Assembly (NCBI GenBank): GCA_017624835.1
Contig: JAGAMG010000043.1
Location: 1-64,000 of the forward strand
Reading direction: 5' to 3'
Source: Lachnospiraceae bacterium
GTDB lineage: Bacteria > Bacillota > Clostridia > Lachnospirales > Lachnospiraceae
Length of the DNA stretch: 64,000 nucleotides
Of this stretch, positions 1 through 8,041 are shown piece by piece. The position numbers were made by a program, and so were the translations under genes. Numbering within the stretch: position 1 is the stretch's first letter; every line of letters begins with the position of its first letter. The notes beneath the pieces are model-generated. The model saw only the letters and a list, made by a program, of their open reading frames with translations, made no database searches and was not told the origin of the DNA.

Positions 1-3000
1 CTTTGCCATACCCGCTTCATCAATAACACTTGTCTGCTGCAATTCAAGCTTACCGGTTGTCTCATTGTAGTAGAACAATTTTGCATTCAAATCAGTATAT
101 TCTTCTGTTAAATAGACGGAGAGCTCTGCTGTCAGACCAAATTCACCATCATATGCTAAATGAATCTGGCTATGGGGCATCTTACCCACAATCGTACTCA
201 TTACATTTTCAGGAATGTTATCCATTCCCACAGTTACCTTCAAATTAAGGTCAACCGGCTCCTCTGCTGTTATATTCCGTCCGTTAATTGTCCAACGAAT
301 ACCCTGCGCCATATCCAGAACGATATTGATATCCTTTTCTTTCATGCCTGTCAGCACATCGGCAGGTACTACTGTTTCGTCCTTCATGGTAATCGTTATC
401 GAATCCCCTGACTCTGCACTGGAAATACTTTCCTTTATCTTCACCCAATCAGCCTTTGTTTTCACAACAAAAGCTCTCACAACATCCGGTTTCACAGGAG
501 TTTCCAGACCAGTACCTGGTTTGGGCGTTGAACCGAGTTTGGACGTTGAACCTGCCACAAGGCTTGTTGTAATTGCAGGTTTGGTACTAACCCCAGAACT
601 TGTACCGGACACAGACTCTTCACCTGACTCAACATCTTCATCGGACTCGGTGCTTTCGACGGACTCAGGACTTACGCTGGGCGCTGGGTTTACACTGGGC
701 GCAGGGCTTACACTAGGCGCAGGGGTTACACTAGGTTCAGGGGTTGCACTGGGCTCGGGGCTTGTACCGGGCTCAGGGCTTGTTGGAGTTGCATCTAAAT
801 CTAATCGAATAGCATCATACATAAGTCCTGCATAAATCTTATAGTCATCTCCGCCATAGGAGGTTACATTATCTTCCTGGTATGCAGGCTTATCATGGGT
901 TAAGACAATTACATTCTCACCCTCCTTCAACATTGAAGCATCAAATTCAACCTTGCGTAAGTCATAGACATCATTTCCACAACATCTTCCTACGCTTCCA
1001 CTGACATCCAATTTCATCACATCTGAAATTTCCTGACCATTCAGGCTAACTTTCAGGGTTGCGGAACGACCTCCGGCAATTGCCAGCAATAATGTTCCCG
1101 TTCCTTCTTCATATGTCGTTTCACTGTCAAAACGAATCTTATACTCTGCAAGCTCATTTCCTCTCCATCTTGGATCGTTTTCTACTAATGGAGTTGCTTT
1201 TGACGCATCATATCTAACCTCTCCAATGGTTTCATCATAATAGAATGCTCCATCATAGTGTTCTTTTTGTCCAATTGTCTGGGAAGCAGGATGCATGAAA
1301 TACCAATCCTTGGTATAATCACTTTCTCCCACCTTATAGTCCACACCATTGGGGAATAGTGTATTAAACAGCAAATGTGCTCCCCAATATCTGTAAGGAG
1401 TACCGTAATAATATTCTTCTGAGGTTCTGTCAGGAATTCCGATTGTCCAAAGAGTCTCTCCATATACAGAGTCATCCCATACAATATTTCCTAAATCAAT
1501 ACTTGCACTATCTCCAATTACTATATTTTCCTGCTCGTACTCACCAATTACTCCGTTTACATTTATGTTTAATCTATAGGTACCGGGGATAATATTATCA
1601 ATTTCAAAGGTACCATCCTGCTGAATGGGTGCATAAAATTCATAGTAAATATTGTCCTTTTGCCAGGATACACTTCTCATATCCGAAAGAACCGCCCAAC
1701 CAATAGAGTCACACTCTGTATGATCATTCTTAATTTCCTTATTAATTTCACCATTCTTTACTGAAAAGGTGCCCTTTAAGCTGGCTCTGCTGTCTGCTAC
1801 ATATGCATCGGAATCCACCCATGTATAGGGCCATTTCTCCATTTCCTTTTGCGTCTGTGCCCATGCGTCCTCCCATGCCTCTTCCTTGGAATCTACAGAG
1901 GTATTGGGATACCATAATACCGGTCCGTATACCTTCTTAAAGCCTTCTTCTACCCAAGCTACTTGTGTTCCCATATGTGCAGTACTAAGGTGCCAATGTA
2001 CATAAAAGGTATTGGACTTGCCACCATGAACATCAATATCCTGTTTTAAATAGCCGCCACCGGCCCAATCCCTGCTGGGTGTAATCAGAGAAAGTCCTGC
2101 TTCCTCACTGTACGCACCACAGAGATAATGGTCATACTGATAGGTACAATTCTTATACTTGGTATATATGGTTCCATCATTTAATATATAAGTAGAATCA
2201 AACAACTGCTCCAAATCCGCAAAATCTCCGGGACCTGCAATTTCCTTCATAATTCCATCTTCCACACAGCTATAGGGAAGGGATTTAAAATCATATTTAA
2301 AGGCAAATCGTGATTGTTCAAGAGCAAATGTTCTCTCCGGGTCCGTACCTTCTGACCGATTAAAAATAGCATACATATACAAACCGGGCGTATCGTTTGT
2401 TAACACATATCGTAAATCAACATCAATAGGTAATTTCTGTCCACCCTGACCTTCCATTTCTACTGCTTTTACGGATATTTCACAAATACTATCCGATTGC
2501 TTTACAATCGTTCCTACGCCACCCTTAAAGGAGGTTTCCTGTTTTGCTGTACCCACATGTGCGCTATCCTTATAATTAAGCAGATAATAGCCCTTTCCAT
2601 TGGCACCGCAAAGCTCCTTACCATCACTAGTATAGAACTGCAATACATCTCCGGTTACCTTATCAATAACAACCATACAATAATCATTTTCGATGGTGTA
2701 GGTTGCCCCGTCCGTACTTTCGGTAACGGACACCTTGCCATCCTTTGTCCATGCATCGATTTCCGGTTCATAAGTAAAAGGCTCTTCATAACCATGCACC
2801 TTGACATTGTCCATATCAAGCTTTGCACCGGTCTCACTTATTTGAAAAGAGAATGCACCCACCTGTGCCTCAGCACCATGGTAATAGTTCAGAACCTCTG
2901 TTTTGCCCAATTCCTCTCCTGTTGCTTTATCTGCCACAGTAACCTGATAATTGTATTCCTTATTATTGATATCATAAATAAATGTTACCCACTTACTGCC

Positions 3001-4224
3001 GGCAATGTTCGCTATTGCGGTACTAACCTTGCTAGATCCATTATAGAAGTACACATCACCCTTCTTGTCAATTGCTCCGCGAACGGCCAATTTGCCACCG
3101 TTAATACTTGAAGAATAAGAATACAAACCAATATCCTCACTTGGACTTGCTGTATTCAATCTTAAATCATATTCCAGCTTCGCCTCCTTAGAGATATCAG
3201 GTATAACATATCCCATATATTTGGGTGCACCCATACTTGCATCAATGGAATAGTAATAATTATCTTCTTCCTTTGCAATTGTCAGATTACCTGTTCCGTC
3301 TCCAACCTCCCCCTTTGTACTCCACTTGGAGGGAATATATGCCCCCCCTTCATGTTCAGGATAATCAAAGACCTGCTCATAATAAACCTTGTATTCTCCT
3401 GTGGGAGACTCTTCCTCTATTTTTTCATCCTCTGTTTCTTCTTCCTTGGGTTCTTCTATCGGTTTGTCGTCCGGCTCGGCTACCGGCTCCTCAACCAACT
3501 CATACAATTCTATATTATCTAAATCAAACCAAACCGCGTCTTCAACGGTAAATGAAATAGCACCTGCCTGTGCTGCTTCTGCCTTATGAAAACTATAGGG
3601 CTCTGCCGTTTCCGCCACCACATCCCCTGAACTAACACTGGTTACCGCTAAATCATAGGTCTTATTTGTATTATCAATGTCATATCTAAAATGTACCCAG
3701 CCGGCATCCTTAATACTTCCCAATGTTTTGCCGGTACTGCCATTGTGGAATACTAACTCTCCTTTATCTGTAATTTTTCCTCGTATTGCAAGAGTTCCTC
3801 CATCCACTCTGCTCTCATAGGAAAACAATGAAATTTCTTTACTATTTGTGTCATCCGTCTTTTGTAAACGGAAATCAAACTCCAATATTGCATTTGCGGG
3901 AGTCTCACTTCCCCATATTTTTCCCATATATTTAGGACTACCTGCACTTGCATCAACAGAATAGTAATAATTATCTGCTTCTTTCAAAACCGCCAGATTA
4001 TCTCCTCCACTGCCTGTAGCAGGATTATCTCCTTTTTTTGTCCAATCAGCCGGAAAATAAGCTGTTCCCACACTATCCGGATACTCAAAATCCTCATTAT
4101 AATATGTTTTCTTTGTACTTCCTTCTGTGCTTGTATCTGTAGCCGCCTTAACTATTTGCACGTTGCCAGCAACCATAAGCAACACTAACAAACAAGAAAG
4201 AATCTTACCAACTCTTCTTTTCAT
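1..4224 (-). CDS. Secreted rhamnogalacturonan lyase (PL4-type), C-terminus outside window
   Basis: The frame is open from the ATG at 4224 to the left edge (at least 1408 residues, no stop). A GGAGAGGG ribosome binding site precedes the ATG and the N-terminus is a signal peptide. Residues about 40-235 and 280-480 are two copies of one beta-sandwich-like module, both carrying DNYYYS-x-DAS-x-G-x-PKYMG, joined by an acidic EEP-rich linker. A PL4-like catalytic region follows (about 484-860, with HGGKSNTFYVHWHLSTAHMG near 730-750), then an fn3_3-like module (about 870-905, IIPGTYRL), a carbohydrate-binding-like region (about 930-1135), a Pro/Ser/Thr linker (1144-1245) and an unrecognised module. 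PL4 enzymes cleave the rhamnose-galacturonate backbone by beta-elimination. A wall anchor may lie past the edge. The neighbouring importer and glycosidases agree with pectin use. Family call is from motifs and domain order. Confidence 0.82.
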   Translation of the reverse strand, partial: MKRRVGKILSCLLVLLMVAGNVQIVKAATDTSTEGSTKKTYYNEDFEYPDSVGTAYFPADWTKKGDNPATGSGGDNLAVLKEADNYYYSVDASAGSPKYMGKIWGSETPANAILEFDFRLQKTDDTNSKEISLFSYESRVDGGTLAIRGKITDKGELVFHNGSTGKTLGSIKDAGWVHFRYDIDNTNKTYDLAVTSVSSGDVVAETAEPYSFHKAEAAQAGAISFTVEDAVWFDLDNIELYELVEEPVAEPDDKPIEEPKEEETEDEKIEEESPTGEYKVYYEQVFDYPEHEGGAYIPSKWSTKGEVGDGTGNLTIAKEEDNYYYSIDASMGAPKYMGYVIPDISKEAKLEYDLRLNTASPSEDIGLYSYSSSINGGKLAVRGAIDKKGDVYFYNGSSKVSTAIANIAGSKWVTFIYDINNKEYNYQVTVADKATGEELGKTEVLNYYHGAEAQVGAFSFQISETGAKLDMDNVKVHGYEEPFTYEPEIDAWTKDGKVSVTESTDGATYTIENDYCMVVIDKVTGDVLQFYTSDGKELCGANGKGYYLLNYKDSAHVGTAKQETSFKGGVGTIVKQSDSICEISVKAVEMEGQGGQKLPIDVDLRYVLTNDTPGLYMYAIFNRSEGTDPERTFALEQSRFAFKYDFKSLPYSCVEDGIMKEIAGPGDFADLEQLFDSTYILNDGTIYTKYKNCTYQYDHYLCGAYSEEAGLSLITPSRDWAGGGYLKQDIDVHGGKSNTFYVHWHLSTAHMGTQVAWVEEGFKKVYGPVLWYPNTSVDSKEEAWEDAWAQTQKEMEKWPYTWVDSDAYVADSRASLKGTFSVKNGEINKEIKNDHTECDSIGWAVLSDMRSVSWQKDNIYYEFYAPIQQDGTFEIDNIIPGTYRLNINVNGVIGEYEQENIVIGDSASIDLGNIVWDDSVYGETLWTIGIPDRTSEEYYYGTPYRYWGAHLLFNTLFPNGVDYKVGESDYTKDWYFMHPASQTIGQKEHYDGAFYYDETIGEVRYDASKATPLVENDPRWRGNELAEYKIRFDSETTYEEGTGTLLLAIAGGRSATLKVSLNGQEISDVMKLDVSGSVGRCCGNDVYDLRKVEFDASMLKEGENVIVLTHDKPAYQEDNVTSYGGDDYKIYAGLMYDAIRLDLDATPTSPEPGTSPEPSATPEPSVTPAPSVSPAPSVNPAPSVSPESVESTESDEDVESGEESVSGTSSGVSTKPAITTSLVAGSTSKLGSTPKPGTGLETPVKPDVVRAFVVKTKADWVKIKESISSAESGDSITITMKDETVVPADVLTGMKEKDINIVLDMAQGIRWTINGRNITAEEPVDLNLKVTVGMDNIPENVMSTIVGKMPHSQIHLAYDGEFGLTAELSVYLTEEYTDLNAKLFYYNETTGKLELQQTSVIDEAGMAK
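672..785 (-). repeat. Short-period repeat encoding a Pro-Ser linker
   Basis: A degenerate 18-bp unit is repeated about six times inside the lyase gene and encodes hexapeptides of the type SPEPGT, TPEPSV and SPAPSV. This is a low-complexity linker between the carbohydrate-binding-like region and the C-terminal module. Repeat number is likely to vary between strains. Confidence 0.8.
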
Positions 4225-4265
4225 CGCTTTACCCTCTCCATTACATCTCTATATAGCTTCTCCAT

Positions 4266-4304
4266 TATAAAAGGGGCTGTAACCCTTAGCAGTTACAGCC
4301 CCTA
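4266..4304 (-). terminator. Rho-independent terminator after the ABC importer operon
   Basis: Arms at 4272-4283 and 4292-4303 form a 12-bp perfect stem (AGGGGCTGTAAC) with an 8-nt loop, followed on the minus strand by TTTTATAATGG. It lies between the solute-binding protein and the lyase. The TATAAT inside the T-run could also act as a -10 box for the lyase gene. Confidence 0.9.
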
Positions 4305-4327
4305 CACATCTCTAAGTATTATTTCAA

Positions 4328-6055
4328 TTACTGAAGGCGAGTGGATAAACCGTTGTTTAACATTTCAAGTCTGCCATCAATAACTGCCTGGTAACCAGCT
4401 TCTAAGTACTTCTGGCTCAGTTCATCATACAGAGCATCAAACTCTTCGGGCGCACACATTACTAACTGGTCACGATATTCAGGATATTCCTCTTCCTTTA
4501 AGGTAGTACCATACTCAGTTACTGCATCGATGGTAGCTGCGAACAGACAGTCACTGTTTGCATAACCTGCTTCATACAATTTGAGCTGACCATAGTAATT
4601 GTCAATGATATCCTGTGTAAAGTCTTCAGGCAGTCCCTGAGGAGCAATTGCAGCGATATCCTGCTCGATGGAACCAAAGCTCTTAGAAGCAGTAATAATC
4701 ATCCAGTAGTCAACATTGTTGTTGTGACCCTGCTGCTCTGCAAGACCTGCCTGATCACCAACTGCTACAGGGTTTCCATCCTTGCCAACGGTGTAGTTAA
4801 CGCCTTCAAGACCCCAGGTCATGGTAAACAGGTTCTCCTCCTGAGCCATCCACTCCATGTACATCATTGCAGCCTTAACTTCGTCTGCTGTAGCATCATT
4901 TGCAAAGCCTATCATAGCACCGAATACATTGTTAGGTCTGTAGGAATTAGAAGAACCCCAGGTCTCATCATAAGTAAATTCGCCACTACATACCGCTACA
5001 CCGAGATCAGCATCCGGATTGGTCTCATAGAAGGAGTTCAGTACGTTCATGGTAGAAGATACATAACCTGTCCAGGTAAATGCCTTACCATTGATGAAGT
5101 CTGCTTCCACTTCAGAAGCATCTCTCAAATAATACTCCTGATTTCTATAACCCTTATTGTAAAGTTCATTTTCCCACTTTAACAGATTCTTCTGTGCTTC
5201 AGTAGAAAGTGCAGAAATCTGATAGTCACCGGTAGTAGCCCAGATAACCTCATCCTGAGGATAGCTTCTGAAACCATAGTTCTGGTCAACACCCATACCG
5301 GATACCTTGGAACCGCTCAAGGGTGCCTCATGTCCATTCTCTACTAACTTAGCATAGAGCTCAAGTAACTCAGTGTTGGTCTGAGGATACTCGGTAAAAC
5401 CAGCTTCCTTCAACCAATCTTCACGATACCAAGTTACATAGGTATATGTGGTATTACCATAAGGTCTCATACCAAATAACAAATAATCCTCGCCACCAAG
5501 CTGGGTATAACCGGTTAAGCCGTTAGCTTCCATGTTTGCCCAATAGGTAGGAGCAACCGTCTTAAACTGTTCTACATCGTAAGCCTGCAGATAACCATCT
5601 GCCTGCCAGGTAGCCAGCTTATCATAGTCGTATTCCATACAGATAGTAGGAAGACTCTGTGATGCTGCTAACATAGCATAGTCAGTCATAACATCATTAC
5701 GGGTAATTCCAACATACTCAACAGTGATGTTGTACTTGTTACCAAAGTTCTCCTGTACCCAATTGGTCCAGTAGTTGTTCTCTACGTCAGAGCATCCGTT
5801 TCCGGAATCACCACGATCGTAAACAGGAATCTGCAGAGTTACATTCTCTGCGAAAGGCTGCCAGCCTTCGATACCAGCTACTGCGGGAGCTGCTGCTGCC
5901 TCGCTGGAAGCTGCAGGTGCTGCTGCACTGCTGGAAGCTGCAGGTGCATTGTTTGCTGCAGGTGCTTCTTCAGAGCCACCACAAGCAGTTAAACCCATAA
6001 CCATAGTACTTGCAAGTGCTACAGCTAATATTTTCTGAAGAGTATTCTTCTTCAT
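4328..6055 (-). CDS. Extracellular sugar-binding lipoprotein of ABC importer
   Basis: 575 residues. A type II signal peptide ends in the lipobox LTAC with lipid-attachment Cys25, then an Ala/Ser/Pro-rich tether to about residue 60, then a family-1 solute-binding fold resembling the large YtcQ/LplA-type binding proteins used with oligo-galacturonate or rhamnogalacturonide importers. It captures oligosaccharides outside the membrane for the two permeases encoded upstream on the same strand (62-bp gap). AAAGGAGG lies 8 bases before the ATG. No ATPase gene is present; this importer class commonly shares one housekeeping MsmX-type ATPase, and I infer that here. Substrate is inferred from the adjacent rhamnogalacturonan lyase and is not visible in the protein. 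Confidence 0.88.
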   Translation of the reverse strand: MKKNTLQKILAVALASTMVMGLTACGGSEEAPAANNAPAASSSAAAPAASSEAAAAPAVAGIEGWQPFAENVTLQIPVYDRGDSGNGCSDVENNYWTNWVQENFGNKYNITVEYVGITRNDVMTDYAMLAASQSLPTICMEYDYDKLATWQADGYLQAYDVEQFKTVAPTYWANMEANGLTGYTQLGGEDYLLFGMRPYGNTTYTYVTWYREDWLKEAGFTEYPQTNTELLELYAKLVENGHEAPLSGSKVSGMGVDQNYGFRSYPQDEVIWATTGDYQISALSTEAQKNLLKWENELYNKGYRNQEYYLRDASEVEADFINGKAFTWTGYVSSTMNVLNSFYETNPDADLGVAVCSGEFTYDETWGSSNSYRPNNVFGAMIGFANDATADEVKAAMMYMEWMAQEENLFTMTWGLEGVNYTVGKDGNPVAVGDQAGLAEQQGHNNNVDYWMIITASKSFGSIEQDIAAIAPQGLPEDFTQDIIDNYYGQLKLYEAGYANSDCLFAATIDAVTEYGTTLKEEEYPEYRDQLVMCAPEEFDALYDELSQKYLEAGYQAVIDGRLEMLNNGLSTRLQ

Positions 6056-6117
6056 AATGAAATCCTCCTTTAAAATAAGTTTATGTATAGTTTATAAAAA
6101 CCCGGTTTTCCGGGAAA

Positions 6118-7044
6118 CTACCCTTTAACAGCTCCAATCATAGTACCCTGTACGAAATACTTCTGTAAGAAAGGATAAATGATGATAATCGGTATGGTTA
6201 CAAACATAATACTTGCTGCCTGTAATACTTCAGGTGTGGACTGACTTACACCACCGGTATCTGCCAGGGATGCTGTCTGTGCCTCGGATGCAGATGCTAC
6301 CAACTGGTACAGCTTATACTGAATCATTTTCAGCTTGGAATCTCTGGTATAGTACATATTATCTGCATAAGAGTTCCAACGTCCTACTGCATAGAACAGG
6401 GACAATGTTGCAATAATAGGTTTGGACAAAGGTAAAATAATATGTCCTAAAATCTGGAAGTTGGTTGCTCCATCCAAAAATGCAGATTCCTCCAAGCTAT
6501 CAGGAATGGTACTCTGGAAGAAGTTCTTCATAATCAGCATGTTGTACGGAGAATAAATCAAAGGGAAAATCAATACCCATACTGTATCCAGAATGTTTAA
6601 ATCAAAGTACAACAAATACTGAGGAATAATACCTGCACTAAAGTACATGGGTACCATCAGGATAAAGGTAAAAAACTGTTTCCCTTTTAATCTCTTCTTA
6701 GAGAGAGGGTAAGCTGCACAGGTACATACCAGCATACCAAGAATGGTAAATATCAAGGTAATCACTACGGAGAAGCCCATGGAATAGGTCATGGAATCAT
6801 CTCCGAATACTCTGGCATATGCCTCAAAGGTAATGTCCTTAGGCCAGAAGTAAACGGATTTACCCATTACTGCTGCATTACCGGAAATGGACTTTGCTGC
6901 TACATGGATAAAAGGTAATACACAGGTAGCACATAACAGTACGACAACTGCCATCATGATAAAGTCACCAACACGGAACTTATTAATGGCACGTGCTCCG
7001 CCTGCTGCCACTGATTCTTCAGAAGTTTTCTTATTCTTACTCAA
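6118..7044 (-). CDS. Sugar ABC permease, LplC/YtcP type
   Basis: About 308 residues with six membrane segments and an inner-membrane permease fold. The EAA-type cytoplasmic loop is seen as ESAFLDGATNFQILGHIILP. It forms the transmembrane channel with the adjacent permease. Start choice: GGAGG directly abuts a GTG at 7053, leaving no spacing, while a TTG at 7044 has 8 bases, so TTG is preferred. The ribosome binding site begins right after the upstream permease stop, so the two are probably translationally coupled. The order permease-permease-binding protein is typical of Lachnospiraceae pectin loci. Function is certain at family level; substrate is inferred. Confidence 0.87.
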   Translation of the reverse strand: MSKNKKTSEESVAAGGARAINKFRVGDFIMMAVVVLLCATCVLPFIHVAAKSISGNAAVMGKSVYFWPKDITFEAYARVFGDDSMTYSMGFSVVITLIFTILGMLVCTCAAYPLSKKRLKGKQFFTFILMVPMYFSAGIIPQYLLYFDLNILDTVWVLIFPLIYSPYNMLIMKNFFQSTIPDSLEESAFLDGATNFQILGHIILPLSKPIIATLSLFYAVGRWNSYADNMYYTRDSKLKMIQYKLYQLVASASEAQTASLADTGGVSQSTPEVLQAASIMFVTIPIIIIYPFLQKYFVQGTMIGAVKG

Positions 7045-7056
7045 CCTGCTCACCTC

Positions 7057-7995
7057 CTATAACAATCCGTCTTCGCCAAGCTTCTTGGCAATTCTGTCGG
7101 ATAAAAGTACTAATATCAGACCAATCAGGGACTGGAACAAACCAACGGCGGTTGCCATACTGAACTTACCGTTTCCAATACCTTTGTTATATATGTACAC
7201 TGCCAACTGATACTGGAACTCTTTAACCTGAGTATTCTCAAATGCGGAAAGACGCTCCAAGTTACTTCCCATAACACGACCAAGGTTCATAATTAACAGG
7301 GTAACAATGGTACTCTTAATACCGGGAAGGGTAATATGCCACATACGTTTCCATCTGCCGGCACCGTCAATCATAGCTGCTTCATAAAGCTCTCCGTTAA
7401 TACCGGTAATGGCTGCCAGATACATGATGGTTCCCCATCCCATACCCTGCCATACACCAATCAGCAAGTAGGTTACTGCCCAGTGCCAAGGGGAATTCAG
7501 GAAAGGAATTCCTTCTTCAATGATACCTGCATTCAGTAATGCAATATTTACCAGACCGGATGAAGGTCTGAACATGGTCAAAGCCACACTACCGATGATA
7601 GCCCAGGAAAGGAAATGGGGTAAGTACAGAATGGTCTGAGATACCTTCTTGAATCTGGGATAACGAAGTTCATTCAAAATCAATGCCAATACGATTGGCA
7701 TCGGGAATGACACCAGCAAATCTCCTAAGTTGAATATGATTGAGTTTCGAAGTGCTCTGGTAAAATCCTTATCATTAAAGATTTTAATAAAGGTTCCCCA
7801 ACCTACCCACTCACTGCCTGCATAACCTTTCGCAGGCTTGTAATCCATAAATGCCATACGCAAACCCGGATATGCTGCGTAGTTGAAAAGAACTACCATT
7901 GCAATGGGGAAAAGGAGTAACAGATACAACTGCCAATCTCTTTTTAATGCGTTTCTCCAGGTAGTTTTGGTCCTTACCTCAATGTTCTTTTGCAT
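7057..7995 (-). CDS. Sugar ABC permease, LplB/YteP type
   Basis: 312 residues. A basic N-terminus (RNALKRDWQLY) precedes six predicted membrane helices; the EAA loop appears as YEAAMIDGAGRWKRMWHITLP near residues 205-225. It pairs with the second permease to import oligosaccharides delivered by the lipoprotein. GGAGG lies 9 bases upstream of the ATG. The 46-bp gap to the GH95-type gene upstream shows no terminator, so the glycosidase and importer are probably one transcript. Confidence 0.88.
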   Translation of the reverse strand: MQKNIEVRTKTTWRNALKRDWQLYLLLLFPIAMVVLFNYAAYPGLRMAFMDYKPAKGYAGSEWVGWGTFIKIFNDKDFTRALRNSIIFNLGDLLVSFPMPIVLALILNELRYPRFKKVSQTILYLPHFLSWAIIGSVALTMFRPSSGLVNIALLNAGIIEEGIPFLNSPWHWAVTYLLIGVWQGMGWGTIMYLAAITGINGELYEAAMIDGAGRWKRMWHITLPGIKSTIVTLLIMNLGRVMGSNLERLSAFENTQVKEFQYQLAVYIYNKGIGNGKFSMATAVGLFQSLIGLILVLLSDRIAKKLGEDGLL

Positions 7996-8041
7996 TCTCT
8001 TACTCCTCCGATTTCTTCTATCTTATTTCTTCTACGTTTCT

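Noticed and set aside
215-835. Plus-strand frame of about 200 residues rich in Gly, Leu and Ser
   Set aside because: It is the antisense reading of the Pro-Ser linker and C-terminal module of the lyase gene; no ribosome binding site.
2497-3111. Plus-strand frame of about 204 residues
   Set aside because: Lies wholly antisense to the second N-terminal module and catalytic start of the lyase gene, without a ribosome binding site or recognisable motif.
4724-5182. Plus-strand frame of 152 residues opposite the sugar-binding lipoprotein
   Set aside because: Antisense shadow of a clearly coding lipoprotein; no ribosome binding site or known motif.
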